Source of the DNA: Lysobacterales bacterium
GTDB lineage: Bacteria; Pseudomonadota; Gammaproteobacteria; Xanthomonadales; SZUA-36
Assembly: GCA_009692275.1 (NCBI GenBank)
Contig: SHZL01000025.1
Coordinates: 1 to 16,370, forward strand
DNA: 16,370 nt
Direction: 5' to 3'
How positions within the stretch are numbered: the stretch's first letter is position 1; each line of letters starts with the position of its first letter. Shown here one piece after another: positions 12,703-16,370 of the stretch. The position numbers and the translations under genes were made by a program. A model generated the notes under the pieces. The model was not told the origin of the DNA. It saw nothing but the letters and a program-made list of their open reading frames with translations, and ran no database searches.

Positions 12703-14664
12703 ATGACTGAACCCATCTGGTCACCGGGCCCGGCCCGACGTCAAACCGCTAACATAAGGCGGTTTATTGACCTGGCGCAAACTGAGCTCGACCCGGGTAT
12801 CAGGGATTACTGGGATCTGTATCGCTACTCCGTGGATCAGCCGGAACTGTTCTGGCGTGCTGTCTGGGAATTCTGCGCCATAGTCGGCAAACCAGGCCCC
12901 GTGACACTGGAGCCCGCAAACGATTTGCAGCCAGCTGATATTCAGACTGCCAGGTGGTTCCCGGGCGCGCAGCTGAATTTCGCCGAGAACCTGCTGCGCT
13001 TCCACGATGAGCAGCCGGCCATCCTGTTCCGCTCGGAAACAGGATCGGGATGCGAGTTGTCCTATGCAGAGCTTTACCTGGCAGTCGCACACACTGCCGC
13101 TGCACTGAGGGAAAAAGGTGTGGGCGTGGGTGACCGGGTGGCCGGATTCATGCCGAACCTGCCTGAAACCGTAATCGCCATGTTGGCTACCACAAGCATC
13201 GGCGCCGTGTGGTCATCCTGCTCGCCGGACTTCGGCGTTGCCGGCGTGGTCGACCGTTTTGAACAAATCGAGCCCAAGGTCCTGTTCTGTGCCGCAGCCT
13301 ACAGCTATGGCGGCAAGACTCACGATTGCATGGAAAAAATTGCCGGTATCGCCGGGTCAGTCAGTTCCATTGAGCACGTGGTGGTTGTGCCGTACATGAA
13401 TCCGGACGCGGACCTGTCCGCGGTTCCCAAAGCCGTTTGGTTCGCTGATTTCATGGACACCACTGCGAAGGAAATCGAGTTTGAGCGCCTGCCGTTCAAT
13501 CATCCGGTGTATATCCTGTTCTCATCCGGCACCACCGGAGTGCCAAAATGTATAGTCCACGGCGCTGGCGGAACTCTGCTGCAGCACATGAAAGAGCTCG
13601 TGCTGCACACCAACGTGCGCCGTTCCGACCGGATATGTTATTTCACCACCTGTGGCTGGATGATGTGGAACTGGCTGGTGAGCAGCCTTGCCACCGGCGC
13701 CAGTGTCGTGTTGTTCGATGGCTCGCCGTTTTATCCCGGACCGGCTGCCATGTTCGACCTGGTCGATGAACTCGACATCTCGATCCTGGGTACGGGCGCC
13801 AAGGCAATCTCCGCCTGGGAGAAATCGGGCATCAAGCCACGTGAATCGCACCAGCTCAAGTCACTGGTGACCTTGCTTTCTACCGGCTCGCCGCTGGCGC
13901 CAGAAGGCTTTGACTACGTCTACCGTGACATCAAGACCAACCTCTGCCTGGCGTCCATTTCAGGTGGCACGGACATCGTTTCCTGTTTTATCCTGGGCTG
14001 CCCTATCCTGCCGGTTTACCGGGGCGAGTTGCAGTGCCCGGGATTAGGGATGGCGGTGGAAATCCGCCGCGAAGATGGCAGCGTGGCCGACATAGATGAA
14101 ACCGGTGAGCTTTGCTGCAGCAAGGCGTTCCCTTCAATGCCGGTGTTTTTCTGGGGCGATGCGGACGGCAGCAAGTACCGCTCGGCTTACTTCGAGAAAT
14201 TTCCCAATACCTGGTCGCACGGCGACTTCGCCAAGAAAACTGCCAACCTCGGCTACATCATCCAGGGCCGCTCTGACGCCACGCTCAATCCGGGAGGCGT
14301 GCGCATTGGCACGGCTGAAATTTATCGCCAGGTCGAAAAACTGGACCAGGTGATGGAGAGCATTTGCGTTGGACAGGACTGGGACAACGATGTACGCGTG
14401 GTATTGTTTGTAAAACTGCGCGAAGGTCTCCGCCTGGACGAAGCGCTGCAAAATGAGATCCGCAAGCTCATCCGGCAGAACACCACGCCCCGGCACGTGC
14501 CGGCGAAAATCATCCAGGTCGGCGACATTCCCCGCACCATCAGCGGCAAGATCGTGGAGTTGGCTGTGCGCAATGTCATTCATGGCCACCCGGTCAGCAA
14601 CCAGGATGCGCTGGCCAATCCGCAGGCGCTGGAATTGTACCGGGACTTGCCTGAATTGGCGTGA
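12703..14664 (+). CDS. Acetoacetate-CoA ligase
   Basis: This 653-residue acyl-adenylate-forming enzyme joins acetoacetate to CoA with ATP (acetoacetyl-CoA synthetase). It has the ACS N-terminal region (PELFWRAVWEFCAIVG, WFPGAQLNFAENLL), the phosphate-binding loop YILFSSGTTGVPKCIVHGAG near 270-290, FTTCGWMMWNW, ISGGTDIVSCF near 420, GYIIQGRSDATLNPGGVRIG near 520-540 and catalytic K616 in TISGKIVE. These strings, especially the FTTCGWMMWNW and GTDIVSCF segments, separate it from acetyl-CoA synthetase. It follows etfA by 22 nt and is probably co-transcribed, linking ketone-body or leucine-derived acetoacetate use to the ETF chain. Its stop codon nearly touches the inverted-repeat element at 14666. 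Confidence 0.94.
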   Translation: MTEPIWSPGPARRQTANIRRFIDLAQTELDPGIRDYWDLYRYSVDQPELFWRAVWEFCAIVGKPGPVTLEPANDLQPADIQTARWFPGAQLNFAENLLRFHDEQPAILFRSETGSGCELSYAELYLAVAHTAAALREKGVGVGDRVAGFMPNLPETVIAMLATTSIGAVWSSCSPDFGVAGVVDRFEQIEPKVLFCAAAYSYGGKTHDCMEKIAGIAGSVSSIEHVVVVPYMNPDADLSAVPKAVWFADFMDTTAKEIEFERLPFNHPVYILFSSGTTGVPKCIVHGAGGTLLQHMKELVLHTNVRRSDRICYFTTCGWMMWNWLVSSLATGASVVLFDGSPFYPGPAAMFDLVDELDISILGTGAKAISAWEKSGIKPRESHQLKSLVTLLSTGSPLAPEGFDYVYRDIKTNLCLASISGGTDIVSCFILGCPILPVYRGELQCPGLGMAVEIRREDGSVADIDETGELCCSKAFPSMPVFFWGDADGSKYRSAYFEKFPNTWSHGDFAKKTANLGYIIQGRSDATLNPGGVRIGTAEIYRQVEKLDQVMESICVGQDWDNDVRVVLFVKLREGLRLDEALQNEIRKLIRQNTTPRHVPAKIIQVGDIPRTISGKIVELAVRNVIHGHPVSNQDALANPQALELYRDLPELA

Positions 14665-14665
14665 A

Positions 14666-14741
14666 TTGGGGTCAGAGTACAATTTCGCATGATCACGTGA
14701 TTTCACGCTTCCCCTTCATGGAAATTGTACTCTGACCCCAA
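14666..14741. repeat. Palindromic REP/MITE-like element with perfect 21-bp arms
   Basis: The arms at 14666-14686 and 14721-14741 are exact inverted copies over 21 bp, with the core GGGGTCAGAGTAC/GTACTCTGACCCC, separated by 34 nt. The loop holds a 10-bp palindrome ATCACGTGAT (14692-14701). Extended GGGGTCAGAGT-type palindromes are, to my knowledge, recurrent in gammaproteobacterial genomes, often with IS200-like REP-associated transposases. None is encoded here. It starts one base after the acetoacetate-CoA ligase stop and lies between convergent genes, where it may also end transcription from both sides. Confidence 0.85.
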
Positions 14742-14762
14742 ATTCTCCAAATTCCCTCCTGG

Positions 14763-14783
14763 ATGCCGGATCAAGCCCGGCAT
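14763..14783. terminator. Short GC-rich hairpin after the cystathionine lyase gene
   Basis: ATGCCGG (14763-14769) and CCGGCAT (14777-14783) pair with a 7-nt loop, 7 nt beyond the stop of the minus-strand lyase gene. No clear T-run follows on the minus strand, so intrinsic termination is uncertain. The sequence also resembles GGATCAAG-type intergenic repeats found in proteobacteria. Confidence 0.45.
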
Positions 14784-14790
14784 AGCGTTA

Positions 14791-15957
14791 TCAGAGAAAG
14801 GCGTAATCGAGCTCGGCAATCAGGTCATTGACATCTTCAACCCCTACTGACAGACGGATCAGCGTATCGCTGATGCCCAGCTGGGCGCGCTTGTCTGCTG
14901 GCACGGATGCGTGCGTCATGATGGCGGGGTGATTGATCAGACTCTCCACGCCACCGAGACTTTCAGCCAGCGCAAACAGGCTGCAACGCTCGAGTATCCT
15001 GCGGGAGGCGGCAAGGCCGCCATGGACGTCGATACTGATGATGCCACCGCCCAGGCCACTCATCTGGCGCATGGCCAGCTCGTGCTGCGGATGGTCTTCC
15101 AAACCCGGGTAGAACACCTTGCGCACGGCTGGCTGCTGCTGCAGCCAGCGCGCAATGATCAGCGCGTTTTCCGCATGTGCTTTCATCCTCAGGGCCAGGG
15201 TTTTGAGCCCTCTCAAGGCGAGGAAACTATCAAAAGGCCCCTGGATTGCGCCCGTGGAATTCATCAGGAACCACAGTTTCTGGGCCAGATCCGCATTTTC
15301 CCCGACGACGGCGACCCCGCCCACTATGTCGGAGTGGCCATTGAGATACTTGGTCGCCGAATGCACCACGATGTCTGCGCCCAATTCCAGCGGCCGCTGC
15401 AGCATGGGAGTGGCAAAGGTGTTATCCACGACCAGCAAGGCGCCATGTTCATGGGCAACTTTCGCCGCGGCCGCTATGTCGATGATGCGCAGCATGGGAT
15501 TGGTCGGTGTTTCAACCCAAACCATGCGGGTGTCAGCGCGCATGGCCGCACGCAATGCTGCAGGATCCTCCAACGGCACAAAGCTGAATTGCAGGCCTGC
15601 CGACCGCTCGCGTACCCGGTGGAACAATCTGAACGTGCCGCCATAAAGATCGTTGCCAGCCACTACGTGGTCGCCACTGTCCAGCAGCTCAAGCACGGTG
15701 GACGTTGCAGCCATGCCCGAGGCGAAGGCAAATCCCTGCTGGCCGCTTTCGAGGTCGGCAATGCACTTCTCATACGCATCGCGAGTCGGGTTGTGACTGC
15801 GCGAGTACTCCCAGCCCTTGTGTTCGCCCGGGCTGCGTTGTACATAGGTTGAGGTGGCATAAATAGGCGTCATGATCGCGCCGGTGGATGGATCCGGTTG
15901 CTGCCCGGCATGGATCGCACGGGTTGCCAGCTGGTGCCTGGTCTTGCGGTCGCTCAT
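14791..15957 (-). CDS. Cystathionine gamma-lyase (Cys/Met-metabolism PLP enzyme)
   Basis: This 388-residue PLP-dependent enzyme cleaves cystathionine to cysteine, 2-oxobutyrate and ammonia. Family strings are TRAIHAGQQPDPSTGAIMTP, IYATSTY, EYSRSHNPTRDAYEKCIADL, the PLP-ring region FASGMAATS, VDNTFATP and the Schiff-base lysine K203 in VVHSATKYLNGHSD. C-terminal GPFDSFLALRGLKTL and SLGGVESLINHPAIMTHASV are also typical. Related family members (cystathionine gamma-synthase, homocysteine/methionine lyases) share these motifs. The lyase call rests on overall resemblance to Xanthomonas-type gamma-lyases and on the upstream cystathionine beta-synthase gene only a few bases away. ATG 15957 is preferred over GTG 15960 because AAGGA lies 6 nt before it. 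Confidence 0.88.
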   Translation of the reverse strand: MSDRKTRHQLATRAIHAGQQPDPSTGAIMTPIYATSTYVQRSPGEHKGWEYSRSHNPTRDAYEKCIADLESGQQGFAFASGMAATSTVLELLDSGDHVVAGNDLYGGTFRLFHRVRERSAGLQFSFVPLEDPAALRAAMRADTRMVWVETPTNPMLRIIDIAAAAKVAHEHGALLVVDNTFATPMLQRPLELGADIVVHSATKYLNGHSDIVGGVAVVGENADLAQKLWFLMNSTGAIQGPFDSFLALRGLKTLALRMKAHAENALIIARWLQQQPAVRKVFYPGLEDHPQHELAMRQMSGLGGGIISIDVHGGLAASRRILERCSLFALAESLGGVESLINHPAIMTHASVPADKRAQLGISDTLIRLSVGVEDVNDLIAELDYAFL

Positions 15958-15966
15958 CACGGGTCC

Positions 15967-16370
15967 TTATCGGTCGGCCTTGCGGCGCAAGTAATTAAGC
16001 AGGTCTACACGGGTAATCAGCCCCAGGAATTTTTTGCCGTCCTTCACAATGGCAATGAAGTCCTTGTTGAAAATGGGCATCAGGTCCGCCACGGGTGCGG
16101 TCACGTCTATTTCGGTAAGTTCGGTCACCATGGCGGCACGTACCGGCTGGGCAAAGGCCTTGCCATCTTCGGCAACGGCTAGGAGCAAATCCGATTCATC
16201 CAGGATCCCCACGATCTGGCCCTGCTCGATCACGGGCAGTTGCGAAACATCGTAGAGTTTCATACGCGCATAGGCATTGGCCAGCGGTTCATCCGGATTG
16301 ACCGTGATGGTATCGTTTGTTGCATATGGCCGGGCGATCAGGTCGCGCAAGTCACCAAAACTGGATACTT
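15967..16370 (-). CDS. Cystathionine beta-synthase, C-terminal CBS-domain part (runs off the window)
   Basis: The reading frame enters open at the right edge (VSSFGDLRDLIARPYA) and ends at TAA 15967-15969. The visible 133 residues are a tandem CBS (Bateman) module: first repeat about NPDEPLANAYARMKLYDVSQ followed by LPVIEQGQIVGILDESDLLL, second repeat TEIDVTAPVADLMPIFNKDF and FLGLITRVDLLNYLRRKADR. This is the regulatory tail found on PLP-dependent cystathionine beta-synthases of proteobacteria, and the GDLRDLIARP lead-in is typical of that fusion. The catalytic domain lies outside the window. It is followed 6 nt later by cystathionine gamma-lyase, which together form reverse transsulfuration (homocysteine plus serine to cysteine). 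A stand-alone CBS protein is less likely. Confidence 0.8.
   Translation of the reverse strand, partial: VSSFGDLRDLIARPYATNDTITVNPDEPLANAYARMKLYDVSQLPVIEQGQIVGILDESDLLLAVAEDGKAFAQPVRAAMVTELTEIDVTAPVADLMPIFNKDFIAIVKDGKKFLGLITRVDLLNYLRRKADR

Noticed and set aside
1..16370. CRISPR array, tRNA or rRNA genes
   Set aside because: No regularly spaced repeats, no tRNA-like cloverleaf and no rRNA-like sequence were recognised by reading either strand; a covariance-model scan was not possible.

Overview
The window looks like chromosomal DNA of a gammaproteobacterium. Most of it is GC-rich. It carries a DusA of the gammaproteobacterial type, a cystathionine beta-synthase/gamma-lyase pair resembling that of Xanthomonas relatives, a PepSY/response-regulator pair and a complete ETF/ETF-ubiquinone oxidoreductase cluster. 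No species can be named from the sequence alone. One AT-rich accessory segment (about 2990-5150) interrupts the core gene order.

Layout. (1) 1-1008, minus: a small PepSY-like periplasmic protein followed by an OmpR/PhoP-type response regulator; the expected sensor kinase would begin at the left edge. (2) 1072-3025, minus: dusA (tRNA dihydrouridine synthase A) followed 10 nt later by a pentein-fold guanidino hydrolase. (3) About 2990-5150, plus: a very small integrative element sitting in the 5' end of dusA. It has a tyrosine recombinase with a full catalytic set and two small unrecognised genes, the last of which resembles an excisionase-type DNA-binding protein. The first codons of dusA are AT-rich like the element, so the element appears to have replaced the gene's start. 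(4) 5158-5630, plus: the C-terminal remnant of an N-acyl-D-amino-acid deacylase, broken by 5' loss and an internal deletion with frameshift. (5) 5634-9203, minus: a four-gene metal (probably zinc) uptake operon: small Cys/His periplasmic protein, coiled-coil outer-membrane barrel, ZnuA-like binding protein, ZnuB-like permease. No ATPase gene is visible. (6) 9367-14664, plus: ETF-ubiquinone oxidoreductase, EtfB, EtfA and acetoacetate-CoA ligase, tightly spaced. (7) 14666-14783: two inverted-repeat elements between convergent genes. (8) 14791-16370, minus: cystathionine gamma-lyase and the C-terminal CBS-domain half of cystathionine beta-synthase, i.e. reverse transsulfuration.

How they work together. 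The ETF cluster passes electrons from acyl-CoA and related dehydrogenases to ubiquinone, and the adjacent acetoacetate-CoA ligase activates acetoacetate, which fits ketone-body, leucine or fatty-acid catabolism. The transsulfuration pair makes cysteine from homocysteine. The metal operon spans outer membrane, periplasm and inner membrane. The most unusual part is the mini-element in dusA with its candidate attachment sites and hairpins. The decayed gene next to it and the missing transporter ATPase suggest local rearrangement or decay in this neighbourhood.
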